The notes beneath the pieces were generated by a model. That model searched no databases. It saw only the letters and a list, made by a program, of their open reading frames with translations, and was not told where the DNA came from. A stretch of 45,581 bases of DNA from Zygnema cylindricum (Eukaryota; Streptophyta; Zygnematophyceae; Zygnematales; Zygnemataceae), in assembly GCA_037447655.1 (NCBI GenBank), contig JBBHKE010001394.1, positions 1 to 45,581 of the forward strand, read 5' to 3'. Shown here one piece after another: positions 20,681 to 30,706 of this stretch (its first letter is position 1; each line of letters opens with the position of its first letter). Position numbers and translations under genes: made by a program.

Positions 20681-21412
20681 GTGATAATGCTAGATGATCA
20701 GATGAGTTTAGAGGAGAGGCAGTTTATGCAATCTATTCCTTACAAACAGGTTATAGGAAGTTTGATATACTTTATGAATTGTACCAGGCCTAACATAGCT
20801 GCAGCAGTTGGAGTCCTCAGTAGGAGTCTTAATGATCCTAGAAAGAGAGACTGGGAGGCAGCCAAGAGAGTAATGAGATACCTGGTGGGAACTAGGGATC
20901 TTTGGTTGCATTTGGGAGGGGAGCACACTAACATCACTTCTTGGAGTGATGCTAGTTATGGGGATGCACCTATGAGAAGATGCACATCTGGGTATGTATT
21001 GTATGTGGGGGAAGATGCTTGTTTTTGGAGCAGCAAACAACAAAAGGTTGTTGCTCAGTCCACTATAGATGCTAAGTACATGGCCTCTTGTTTTGTTGTG
21101 AAAGAGCTGATGTGGGTGAAGTCTTTGTTGCAAGAATTGGGGTACATGAAAAATTGAGTGCATGAAGTGTTTTGTGATAATCAGGCTGCAATTGCAATTG
21201 CAGCCAATCCAAAACATCATTTCAAAGCTAAGCATATGGACATAAGATTGAGCTTTGTAAGGGAAAAAGTGGAAAATAAAATTGTGAATTTGGTATACAG
21301 GAGTGATGGATAAATGGTGGCTGATATGATGACAAAGCTTGTGCCATCTCCCAAGCTAAAATAGTGTAGAGAAAAATGTGGATTAAAATAGAAATTAAAA
21401 TTAGACTAGAAA
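20681..21412 (+). pseudogene. Copia RNase H (element III), catalytic Glu changed
   Basis: Open from 20681 to 21157: IPYKQVIGSLIYFMNCTRPN, WSDASYGDAPMRRCTSGYV. The normally conserved EAEY motif reads DAKYMAS, so the catalytic Glu is Lys. After a TGA near 21155 the domain continues (FCDNQAAIAIAANPKHHF, VENKIVNLVY) with further stops, ending beside the polypurine tract AAGGGGAG before the LTR. Confidence 0.85.
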
Positions 21413-21413
21413 A

Positions 21414-21422
21414 TAAGGGGAG
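21414..21422 (+). promoter_or_regulatory. Polypurine tract of element III
   Basis: AAGGGGAG immediately 5' of the LTR start TGTTGAAATC at 21423. Confidence 0.75.
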
Positions 21423-21628
21423 TGTTGAAATCACTAGATTTAGGGGAGGTATTGTCTAGGTCTTAATTAAAATAAAAAGGAAAAAGAAAAGCAGAGGCAG
21501 CCTGCCTCTACTTTCTCTCTCTAGCCCCCATACTTGTTATAGTCATTGAAGGAGAGAGAGGGAGGTGGAGCCATGGCTACCTTAGCTCCATAGGCAGGGC
21601 TTACGAGTGACCTAAGTCGCTCTCAACC

Positions 21629-21715
21629 AAAAAGGTTGAGTCCGGCAGGACTCGAACCTCCGACCGGTAGGGTGAGGCGTAGCTGTAAAACCTTACCAGT
21701 CTGTCGTAGTAGTCC
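21629..21715 (-). other. tRNA-like module antisense in LTRc (best copy)
   Basis: On the minus strand: A-box-like GACTGGTAAGG (21691-21701), a perfect B-box GGTTCGAGTCC (21648-21658) about 33 bp further, a T-arm GGAGG-TTCGAGT-CCTGC pairing in four of five positions, and TTTTT (21629-21633) in the loop of CTCAACC-TTTTT-GGTTGAG. The layout is that of a Pol III type 2 gene with terminator. Transcripts would run back toward the RNase H end of the element. Acceptor and anticodon stems are not convincing, so this is called tRNA-related rather than tRNA. Confidence 0.6.
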
Positions 21716-22386
21716 GTTAGGATACATAGGGTTTGACAGCTATTTAAAACATTAGATAGACGACTAATCCGATTAACGGAATTACAAATAGGATACAGAG
21801 AAACTAGTTAAGGAATTAAGTACTCACGAAACAAATGTATCGGACATTTGTTTTTTGAACGGCTAGGAATTAAAATTGGTTTGGATCCGACGGCTCACAT
21901 CATCGCCGAGATCGTGTAATAGCCGCTTTGGCAGTTTTCGGATGTAACATGGCCTAGCGACACGTGGCAAAATGTCATTAGAAAGCGGGAATCCCAGGAA
22001 GCATGAGGACAAGTCCGGAGAAGACAGGCGTCCACTCCATGGCCTTGTCATAAAGAGGCCGTACAGAAAGTACATCGGCCATAGTACCTTTCTGTACTGT
22101 AGAGTCTTCTGATTAGTTCCCAACATCAGTAGATAAGAGTTGTGAGAGGGTTTAGGACTTAGTGGATTGAGGAGGTAGCCGCCTCTCTCCCAACAAGCTT
22201 ATATATATATTGGCATCTTTGCCACTCCATAATTAATCGCGTGATTGGGCGATTTCAGTAATTCTTTTGTTGTGGACTCAAGGGAGTCCATACTGCACAG
22301 GGGTGTAGTTAGATTATCTTTTTGTCTACTAGGGTGGCAGTTGCTCTCGTTGTTAGTGGGCTAGTCAAAAGCTACTTAGTGGCTTC

Positions 22387-23125
22387 TGTTGTTCTGACAC
22401 AATTACTGGCACTGAAGGTGAAGAAGATGCAGCAGTAGTCATCGTAGAACAAATCAAGAGAGGAAGCTTCCACAAATACCGATGGCTGAACAACAACTTT
22501 GACAGACTATAAATTTCAGAAAAAACGCTCCAAACGTCCTGAAAATTTGCCACAATGTAGCTAACATACAAAGGAACACACACACAAATTTTCAATCAAT
22601 TCCGCTCACAAATCTGTGAGATATGTAGAAATGAAATTACATAAAACTGAGTGTACAGTTTTCATATCATTTGTTCCTAAAAATCAAATTCGCTAAGTCC
22701 TACTTTTATACACCGAAACTACACTAAGCTGTACGGAGGCATTCCAGCCGTACATCTAACATTCTATCACAAATATTTACACCGAAGTTAAGACAACGTA
22801 AAGTGATAATGATCTAGTCACGCCTCGTCACTATTTGTTGGCGGCGGCTATCAGTGGTCCGATTAGAGGATTTGGCACCGTAGAATTGACTTTACGAAGT
22901 CCAGTGGTCCTGCCGAATTTCCGTACGTCCACGGAGGACATACTCACGCATTCTCCCAAGTGACGACACGTGTCCCAAGTGTGAATGAACCGTGAACTCC
23001 CAACTTCACTGTCACACTAATTTCGGTAAGTACTGAACCGAACTCAACCAAAAATAGCTTAAGTCCTGAACAGCTCTCTCTCACAGCTGAGGCATAAAGA
23101 GGACTAAAGCTTTCTAAAAACAACA
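22387..23125 (-). mobile_element. Family-2 solo LTR, TSD GCTTC
   Basis: 739 bp, TGTTGTTCTGACAC...AAAAACAACA, flanked by GCTTC at 22382-22386 and 23126-23130, splitting LTRc within GGCTTCCTCGATT. On the minus strand it has a TATAAAAG box (22703-22710). Same family as 13749-14666 and 27570-28449. Confidence 0.93.
22703..22710 (-). promoter_or_regulatory. TATA box of family-2 solo LTR
   Basis: TATAAAAG on the minus strand upstream of TAGGACTTAGC. TATATATTTG and TATAAGAA occupy the same place in the other two family-2 LTRs, supporting the minus orientation. Confidence 0.5.
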
Positions 23126-23633
23126 GCTTCCTCGATTCTGGTCCAAATTGGGGACACAAAATTGCAATAACCACTATTCTTGCCTATTTTTCACCTCACT
23201 GTTGTTTCCCATTTTCCAATTTTGAACCTCCATCTTCATCTCGATCGAGACGCACTATTGGAGGGCATACACCGTATCCCAAGTAATGGCCTTCGCCTTC
23301 TCTTTCGTCTTCGTCCACTCGGAGTACTCCCCCGAACACACCAAATCTGAAAATTCCACCAGACTGGAAAAGTCCTCCGACGCATAAACCCTCCACACCC
23401 AAGGAAACAATGACAATACTTGTTGGGGATACATAACCTCCATCCATGTTTTCTAGGGTAGGGACTTCCTCAGTGGAGGGGGGATTGACTGTTTCTAAGG
23501 CCATTCCTTTTATCAAAGAAGTAGGCAGCACACCTTGATTGCTCCCATCTCAAAGTCTCAGTTCCGGTCCTGGATGGGGTTGTAGTTCAAGCAGAAGTCG
23601 ACCTGGCTGCTGTTGCAGCCGCTTCGTCACTGC

Positions 23634-24620
23634 CACATTCATAGACGATCTGAAACTGCAAGGATAAGTACTAGCCTATGTGAATCTGTTGCAAGCCACC
23701 TGGGCCGCCGAGATTGCCACTCGGATGGTTGCCAATCCAACACTCTACTCCACCCTTCTGGTCGCATTGAGACTTTTCTACACCGAGAGAAACAAGTCTG
23801 CCATCAAAGAATTCACAAAAATTAAGTGCTTGAAGAATGAAACTCCACAAACTCTCTTCAACCGCCTTTCCAGCCTATGTTAGAAGACCAAACTCTCAAC
23901 GATCAATCTCTTGGCCATGGCAACTACATATTACATTGCAATCCACAATTCATTCGGACTAACAGGGCACACTGCCCTAGATAATTAGATTGCAAGTCAG
24001 GCGATCCACGATATCAACCTCTCTGCTAAAGACATCTCGATGGCTGCTATGAAGTTGTATGACCACTTCGTCCACAATGAGGCAAGGGAAAAAACAGTTA
24101 CTAGCAAGGCGAGAGCGAACTTTCTGGGATTTGTCGGGGAAACGTCTTTGAATGATGAGAAACAAGCTGAACTTCAAGCTTTGCGCAAGCTGAAGGGGAA
24201 ATAGGTGGATGATAGCGGGTCAGAACTTGAAATGGGGGCAGATGACATAGTTTTCTTGTACAACTGCCTGAATTGTCAACAAACCAGCCATGGGTGGAAG
24301 CATTGCCCAAGGAAGCTCAAACCTAAACTCGCCATCAAACAAATGTAATTTGAGAAGGAAAGTGCTTAGAGGACTAGAAAGCAAATGGAAATGAAACAAG
24401 GAGATGGGGGGGAAGAAGAACCTTGTTGAACAAGGAAACTTACCGCCGCATTCTGCGGGCCGAAATCGCAAAAATGTCTCAATCTCACCTGAGGCAAATT
24501 AAGATTCCCAAATTTGATGATGCACGCGTGTCAAATAAGTTTATGGGAAAATACACCACCGAAGGCTCCAAATGTGCAACATCTGGTTTTAGAGGACACC
24601 ATGAGGATTAGTGTTTTTGC
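23634..24620 (+). pseudogene. Gag-like protein with two CCHC zinc knuckles, decayed
   Basis: A plus-strand frame with interspersed stops reads VLAYVNLLQATWAAEIATRM and NETPQTLFNRLSSLC (gag-like helical region), then CLNCQQTSHGWKHC, a correct CX2CX4HX4C knuckle near 24265, and about 90 codons later a degenerate second knuckle (CATSGFRGHHED-stop-C, one Cys now Ser). Five of six in-frame stops are TAG, suggesting decay of CAG or TGG codons. It is not alignable by eye with the element I gag, so it belongs to another retroelement family. No protease, RT or LTR of its own is seen. Confidence 0.55.
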
Positions 24621-25470
24621 AAAAATGGAGTCCCAAAACAAATGATGCAGTTTGCCATGTTCACCGATGAAGGAGAAAATGCACTATATCCTCTCCCACT
24701 TAAACTCCTTTACCATTGGGGGCGTCTGTAATTTTGTGACCTCCATAGGTACACAGAATGTTCATCTTATATGAAGCCTCTAGGATAATATTTGCACTTT
24801 TGACTTTGGCAATGAATAAGTGTCACCTTGACATGCAAAACTCTAACCGACTACTTGTTTGTGTAACGTGTATTCCACTGAGTCCGCAACAAAAAATATC
24901 ACTGAATTTGCTCCCTTGGGCATTAAGTTATGGTTGATCAAATTTGGCCAAATATATACAGATGCACTCTGGGAGAGAGGCAGAAACCCAAAATTTTCCA
25001 AGTCCCAAACTCTTTTTCTAAGCCTTTTACTAATGTACCTAGCCAATCACAACAGTGTAAGGTACAAGAAGTATATGTACCGATGTACTTATAATACGGC
25101 CGTAGTAAGGCATGGCCGCTCCGCTGACGCGTGTCAATTCCTAAGCCGTAGTTGCTCCCTCCGTGATATCCGTTGTCTTATCATACCTCGCCATGTGTCA
25201 CCCTCTGACATCTGCTCCGCAAAGTGCCAAGAGTCCATTCCGCTCCACCGGCTCATTTGTCAGTCGTTTGATCTAATCGGGACAATTGATTTCTTCCGTC
25301 GAAATTAAATATTGTTTCGTATATTCCGTGCGGTCTAGAATTCTTGCGGACTGGTACATTTTCATGTTCATTTTGTCCCATAATTAGTTAAATGGAATAT
25401 ATCGCCCCGTAATGTGTAAGTATCAATCATACCCAATATACTTTAAAGATCTTCAGGACGTTACAAATAA

Positions 25471-25545
25471 GACCGAGGGCTATGCCGTACGGTTTCTATC
25501 CGGGAGGTCACAAGATCAAACCTTGGTCTTGTCGATCTTTCTTTT
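25471..25545 (+). other. Degraded tRNA-like module antisense in LTR
   Basis: A-box-like AGACCGAGGGCTATGCC, B-box-like AAGATCAAACC (25512-25522) and TTTT (25542-25545). The weakest of the seven copies, but the order and spacing remain. Confidence 0.35.
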
Positions 25546-25597
25546 GCAAGAGCTGGGTCTTCTGCTCCTATCTGTATTTGACCTTGTCTACATAGGG

Positions 25598-26944
25598 TGT
25601 TGTTTTTGAAGATTTAGTTTCGTGCGTATGTGAAATTTGATGCGCACTCGACGTTTCGTGCGTATATATTTACGTTATATACTGTGGAGGTTCGAAAGGA
25701 TTTGTGGATTGGGGGAGTAAGTGTACGAGCAAAATTAAAGTTACGTGTGAGTGGCGCCAACAAACATTTGAAAATGTACGGCGGATCGCGAAGCGATCCG
25801 ATATGAAATATGAATTTAAGGTGACGAAAAAGTACAAATTAAGTGACGCGAAGAAGCGTACGAAAAATACGGAATACGAAATGGAAATGGACGGCGGATC
25901 GCTTCGCGATTCGATTTGAAATATTCGAAGGATTTGAAAAGTACGCCGGCCATATGAAACATAATGCGACAGACCGCATTTATTAAATGTGACGCCGCCG
26001 GTACGGAGCGTCGTATTTGACACGCGACATTTATGACGAAGTACGTGATTTCGGTACGGACAAGATTTGTATGGTACGGATTGTTTGACAAGTGGTTCGT
26101 GGTACACGTGGAAGGCGGATGGCGTCCGCCGATTTTTAAGGGACCACATTGTTTTTATGACACATTATCTAGTGGACCGTACATATGCGATGTCGGTTCA
26201 CTACGTGGACTTATCGACAAGTGACTAAGCAAGTTGTCACTTATGACGCGGATTTTTGGATGCGTCGGTGTAAATATTTGAAGCATCAATGTTTTGTCTT
26301 ATTTGAATTAATGATTTAGTGTTGATTAAAATAGTTATATTTTACGTGATTAATGAGGATATCGACACTTTAATTTATGTGTCGTATTTGCAGACAAGTG
26401 TACGCTTACGATTGCTTGACTTTCAGGTGTACGCTTACGATTAGTTTTATTTAATGACAGTTATGTAATTTACATTGGTTATTTTGACACTTAGTGATTT
26501 GTTAACAGCTCACAAGTGTATATATAGGTTTGAGCTTCATTAGAATATTAATCAATGCTGGTTAGTAAAGTGGGGACCGAAGATGTAGACTTTTAGGGTT
26601 GTCGATTAGGTCATGCACTTTGAATGATATAATGATTATACTTTGATTATACTCTTGTTTATGTGTGATGCATTTGTGTGTTATTATTTATTTATGTTTT
26701 TATATATGTTTGATATGCATTGTTTATGCATTTGTCCTAGGGTTTGTTTATGTCGATTATTCCATCAAACCTTAGATGTTGTCATAGGGTTTATTTATGT
26801 TGATTATTCCATGAAACCCTAAATGTTGTTGTATGTTAAATGGAGGATGCATTTCAAATGATTGTTCGTCGACCTATTTTTGCTTAGCTTTTTGCATGAT
26901 AGTTTGGGTCGCTTCTGCGGTCTATTTTAGACCAAAGAACAACA
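25598..26944 (+). mobile_element. Family-3 solo LTR, TSD TAGGG
   Basis: 1347 bp, TGTTGTTTTTGAAG...GAACAACA, flanked by TAGGG at 25593-25597 and 26945-26949. A TATATATA box at 26519-26526 supports plus orientation. It carries the perfect hairpin CGGATCGC-GAA-GCGATCCG (25782-25800) and a near-inverted copy with TTC loop (25895-25913). Related to 30707-32195. It split a family-1 LTR, so it is younger than that element. Confidence 0.9.
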
Positions 26945-27050
26945 TAGGGCACCCATGGGTGCCTGCTAGTGTTCAGTGACTACGACAACTATGAGGGTTG
27001 CAGTAAGACCATAAGCAAAAGATAAAGAGTATAAAATACCTTTTTCAACA

Positions 27051-27569
27051 CTCTTCTTATTTTCAAGTCTATCTTTTGCTTCAGTCCGTACTTCTCTCTA
27101 TAAAACATCAATATGGGAGAAGGAACCGGCTTAGTCATCATATCAGCTACCATTTCTCCATCTAGTCTATATTCCAAACTAATTATTTTATTCTCAACCT
27201 TCTCTCTAACAAAGCTCAAACGAATATCAATGTGCTTTCCTCTAAAGTGATGCTTAGGATTTGCTGTAATTGTAATCGCAGCTTGATTGTCACAAAATAT
27301 CTTTTGCCCTCCATTCTTCATATATCCTTATTTTTGAAGTAAAGATTTCACCCACATTAATTCATTCACAGCCGAACAAGAGGCCATATACTCAGCCTCC
27401 ATGGTGGATTGAGCAATCACCTTTTGTTGCTTACTGCTTATACAATAAGCCCCATTCCCAACATACAACACATACCTAGAAGTACACCTCCTCATAGGAG
27501 CATCCCCATAACTGGCATCACTTCAAGTGGTGATCTCAGTGTTCCCATCCCAAATGCAGCCATAGGTCT
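27051..27569 (-). pseudogene. Copia RNase H C-terminal fragment (family 1)
   Basis: The minus strand reads (from the interior) SGYV/R-type...VVCIS-KQQKV, STMEAEYMASCSAVNE, ending KIFCDNQAAITITANPKHHF, VENKIISLEY, GLKQKIDLKI next to the LTR. It is cut at 27569 by the family-2 LTR. A stop occurs near 27330. Confidence 0.8.
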
Positions 27570-28449
27570 TGTTGTTCTGTGACTGCTACACTAAGTGAAG
27601 ATGAAGATGATGCTGGAGTAGACATCACAAAATTCAGATAAGCAAGAAGCTCTCACAAATGCTCAGAAAAATACACACAACTTTGGAACACAACTCAAGA
27701 TAATTCAGACAACCATATGGTCTACAAATCCGACACAATGCACATAATACACAAAGGAACACAAGTGCAAATTTACAGAGAAATCTGCAAACAGATGTGA
27801 GAGATATTTTCACTCAAAGATATCAAAAATGTCACAGCATAATTTTGATACAACAAGTTCCTAATTCTGAAATGGCTAAGTCCTATTCTTATACCTAAAA
27901 GATCTATTCTTTTAAGAGCTAGCAGCCACTTACTTCCCTAACTAAGTAAAGGAGGCATACCAGCCATACATCTATAATATCTACTATCTAAAAGATGATA
28001 CCTGAATATGTCAAGGTATGTCATACAGAAAGAATCTGACTTAGACACTAATCAAACAAAACACGCTTCTGTACAAACTAGAGATAAGTAACATCACAGT
28101 ACCACGTGTACAAACACGTCAGATAATTATAGACGTGGTCCCGGATGACCACCTTCCGTCGGCAGCAAATCTTCACCGTCCATCATTTCGAAGTTTCATC
28201 CAAGATGGTACTTTTATGTGACGCCTCGGTCTTTATGGTAAGTTTGAATAGTACGAACGGACCTTTGTAGAGTGTCTCAATTACCGACGCGTGTCCTAAA
28301 ATGTGTCACACCGTGAACTCCTTCACTGTTCAGTGTAACATTAATTCTGGTACGTACTGAACCAGACTTTCACAAAATATTCTAAATACTGAGAAAACAC
28401 TCCCCTCACCTATGAAGCTTAGTGAGGACTAAAGCGTTCAAAACAACAC
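27570..28449 (-). repeat. 3' LTR of family-2 copia element IV
   Basis: 880 bp with minus-strand start TGTTGTTTTGAACGC at 28449 and end AGAACAACA at 27570, preceded (minus) by the polypurine tract TTTAGGGGAG. It is the only family-2 LTR here still attached to coding sequence and so fixes the orientation of the two solo copies. Confidence 0.88.
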
Positions 28450-29475
28450 TCCCCTAAAGCTTTAGACTCTACTAACCACTTAGACCACATCCCTCTCTAC
28501 AGAATTTCAATTTTGGAGCAGATAAGGGTTTTGTCATCATATCTGCCAACATTTCTCATCAAGTAAGTAGTTGAGTTTCAGAATTCTGGCCATCACCTTT
28601 TCCCTGGCAAAGTGTAACTAAATGTCAATATGCTTGCTTTTGAAATGATGACTAGGATTAGAAGCAATAGAAATAACAGCTTGATTGTCACACCAAATGA
28701 CTTGAGGACCTAGCTGCATAAATTTCAGTTCTTGTAAAAGAGACTTTACCCAAAGAAGTTCCTTAACAGCTGAGCTAGCTGCCATGTATTCAACTTCCAT
28801 GGTTGACTGAGCAGTCACCTTTTGGATCTTGTTTGTCCAGCAGCAAGTACCATTACCAATTTTTAGAATGAATCTAGTGGTAGAACGTCGGCTTGGCATA
28901 TCACCATAACTTGCATCGCTCCACGTGCTGATCTTCACTTCATCTCCTCCAAGAGACAGTCAGAGATCTCGTGTTCCTGCAAGGTATCTCAGAACTCGGT
29001 TTGCTGCCTCCCAATCTGATTACTTTGGATTATAAAGACTTTGACTTAGAGCTGCAACAGCCGCTGCAATGTCCGGACGAGTGCAGTTTATAAAGTAGAT
29101 AAGACTCCCAGCAATTTGTCGATAGGGAATCGTGGACATGAATTCTGACTCCCCTAGTTCTATATCATCTTCGAGAGTCATTCCTCCATATGTCTCCTTT
29201 CCTTCCACCTTTTGCCTGAACTCCATAGGAGTGGCACTCCCTTTTGCATCTGCCATGCCAAATCTTTGAAGTACATTTCCAATGGCCTCTCTTTGAGTGA
29301 GGTAAATAATTCTCTGACTCCTATCTCTCTCTACTTGAATGCCTAGGATATACTTAGCTTCATCTAAGTCTTTCATTTCAAACCTGGCATTCAGAGCTGC
29401 TTTTATCTTATTTATCTCATTCAATGATTTGCTGATTAGGAGCAGATCATCTACATACACTGCTACATAAATAAC
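28450..29475 (-). pseudogene. Family-2 copia RT-RNase H (element IV), cut by gap
   Basis: RT C-terminal half at 29020-29460 (MYVDDLLLISKSLNEINKIK, an intact YVDD box, DEAKYILGIQVERDR, TIPYRQIAGSLIYF), a stop/frame break near 29020, then RNase H at 28618-28938 (WSDASYGDMPSRRSTTRF, STMEVEYMAA with the Glu present, WCDNQAVISIASNPSHHF). The C-terminus between 28450 and 28618 is out of frame. The 5' part is lost at the gap 29476-29485. It is more diverged from family 1 than the family-1 copies are from each other. Confidence 0.88.
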
Positions 29476-29485
29476 NNNNNNNNNN
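29476..29485. other. Assembly gap (10 N)
   Basis: Ten N directly inside the element IV RT. The missing copia interior suggests the true gap may be kilobases. Confidence 0.95.
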
Positions 29486-30706
29486 GTTTTGGAGCGTTTG
29501 TTTTGTAGTTTCCTTTTCTGATTGTGTTTTGTTTTTTTTTGGGGTTGTATTGATTTTTAGATGCCTTTCATTGGTGCATTCAGGAGCTTAGAGCTTCCTC
29601 GTGCTCCTCCTTCAAAACTTTGTGCTGCAGATAGCCATTGCCGTCATCTGCTAGCTTTATTATATCTTCGGGCGTGGGTTTCAAAACTTCCTCCTCGTGC
29701 TCCTTCGAGATTCGAGGACTTACGTGGTTACTTTCCGTAGATTTTTAGTTATGTTGGGGTTTTTTTTTGTTTTGTGTTAGTCTTTTCCTTTGATGTTTTG
29801 TTTGCGAGGTTTTGTTTTTTTTGGGTGTTTTCGATTTCCCTGCCATTCTTTCATATTTTCGTAGGTTTTTCATTGATTTTTTTTTGTGTTTATTCCCTCG
29901 TCGTGTGGTTTTTTCAGTTTTCTCAATGCTACTTTCTTTTGTTCCTTCGGACTCAGATGGTTTACCATCGCACTTTTTAATAAAGTCGGCCCCTCTTTAA
30001 TTAAATGGATTGCTTTTCATATTTTTTTGGTTATGTTAAGGTTTGTAATTATAGTTTTTGTTTTTGGTTAGTTTCTTTCACATTGTTGATCCTTTTGAAT
30101 TCTTATATTGCATTCTAATTTTCATTTTGATTTTTTTTTCTATTGCTATGTATTCATCCAAGCCATAGTCATGTCTCATCGTATCGGTTGCTAGCACGCA
30201 TGGAATGGGGCACGCTTGCACGATTTTTGGCATGCACGCACAATAATTGATGTGCGCATGGTATTTTGCATGCACTCACGATTTTTTGCACGCACGCTTA
30301 GTTTGCTCGCGATATCGTCTATTTATGTATTTGGGACGTGTACTTGATTCGCATTCACGTTTCATTTGAACGTGTACCAGTTTAGTCGATTTGTTTGCCG
30401 CGTTTAGGTACACGATTTGGAGTATAGCTTAATACCGTTGGGCAACGACGCGATTTCTAAGCATTTTGCATGGTTTGTTTCGCGGCGCATGCTGCGATTG
30501 AGTATAGACGCTAAGCATCATTTACGATGAGCCTTCTTTACGTAAGCGGCTCTTCAATGTACTTGCATTCTTAAAGTCGCGGACACGTGATCCGATACAT
30601 GTAGATAGGGAGGATTTTACCCTCAAACGGGTGGATTTTGTTATAAAATCAGCAGACGATGTTGGTACCATTAAATATATCTTAAGTAGTTCGTCCATGT
30701 GAACTA
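29486..30706. other. Unassigned AT-rich segment
   Basis: T-rich 29740-30070. 30185-30300 has repeated CATGCA/GCACGCACG motifs. A 54-codon minus frame without Met (29580-29744) contains LKPTPEDIIKLADDGNGYLQ between two related KEHEE/KEEHEE pieces. It looks protein-like but is unidentified and may be a decayed exon. It could lie in a long intron or downstream of the protease gene; no S8 catalytic His or Ser block was found. Confidence 0.3.

Larger units (their letters stand above)
18894..23166 (+). mobile_element. Ty1/copia element III (family 1), 5'-truncated
   Basis: A copia interior from mid-integrase to RNase H followed by the LTR at 21423-23166. The 5' part (LTR, gag, protease, integrase N-terminus) is missing, beginning abruptly at about 18894. 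The LTR is almost the same as LTRa at 11479, which may be its original mate. Confidence 0.85.
21423..23166 (+). repeat. 3' LTR of element III (LTRc), split by solo LTR
   Basis: TGTTGAAATCACTAG at 21423 to AATTGCA at 23166. Removing the solo LTR and one TSD copy gives about 1000 bp, matching LTRa. It has a tRNA-like module at 21629-21715, a GTAC cluster near 22060-22100 and a TATATATAT box near 22200. Confidence 0.9.
24727..27050 (-). repeat. Family-1 copia 3' LTR, split by family-3 solo LTR
   Basis: The minus-strand LTR starts TGTTGAAAAAGG at 27050 and ends at TGTAATTTTGTG (24727). Without the 1347-bp insertion and TSD copy it is about 972 bp. It includes AGCCAATCAC and GTAC sites at 25033-25090 and a degraded tRNA-like module at 25471-25545. 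The adjoining RNase H (27051-27569) shows this is the 3' LTR of a minus-strand element. Confidence 0.85.

Noticed and set aside
20708-21235. 175-codon minus-strand ORF
   Set aside because: Antisense shadow of the copia RNase H coding strand. The same shadow appears opposite the other RNase H copies (3527, 15569).
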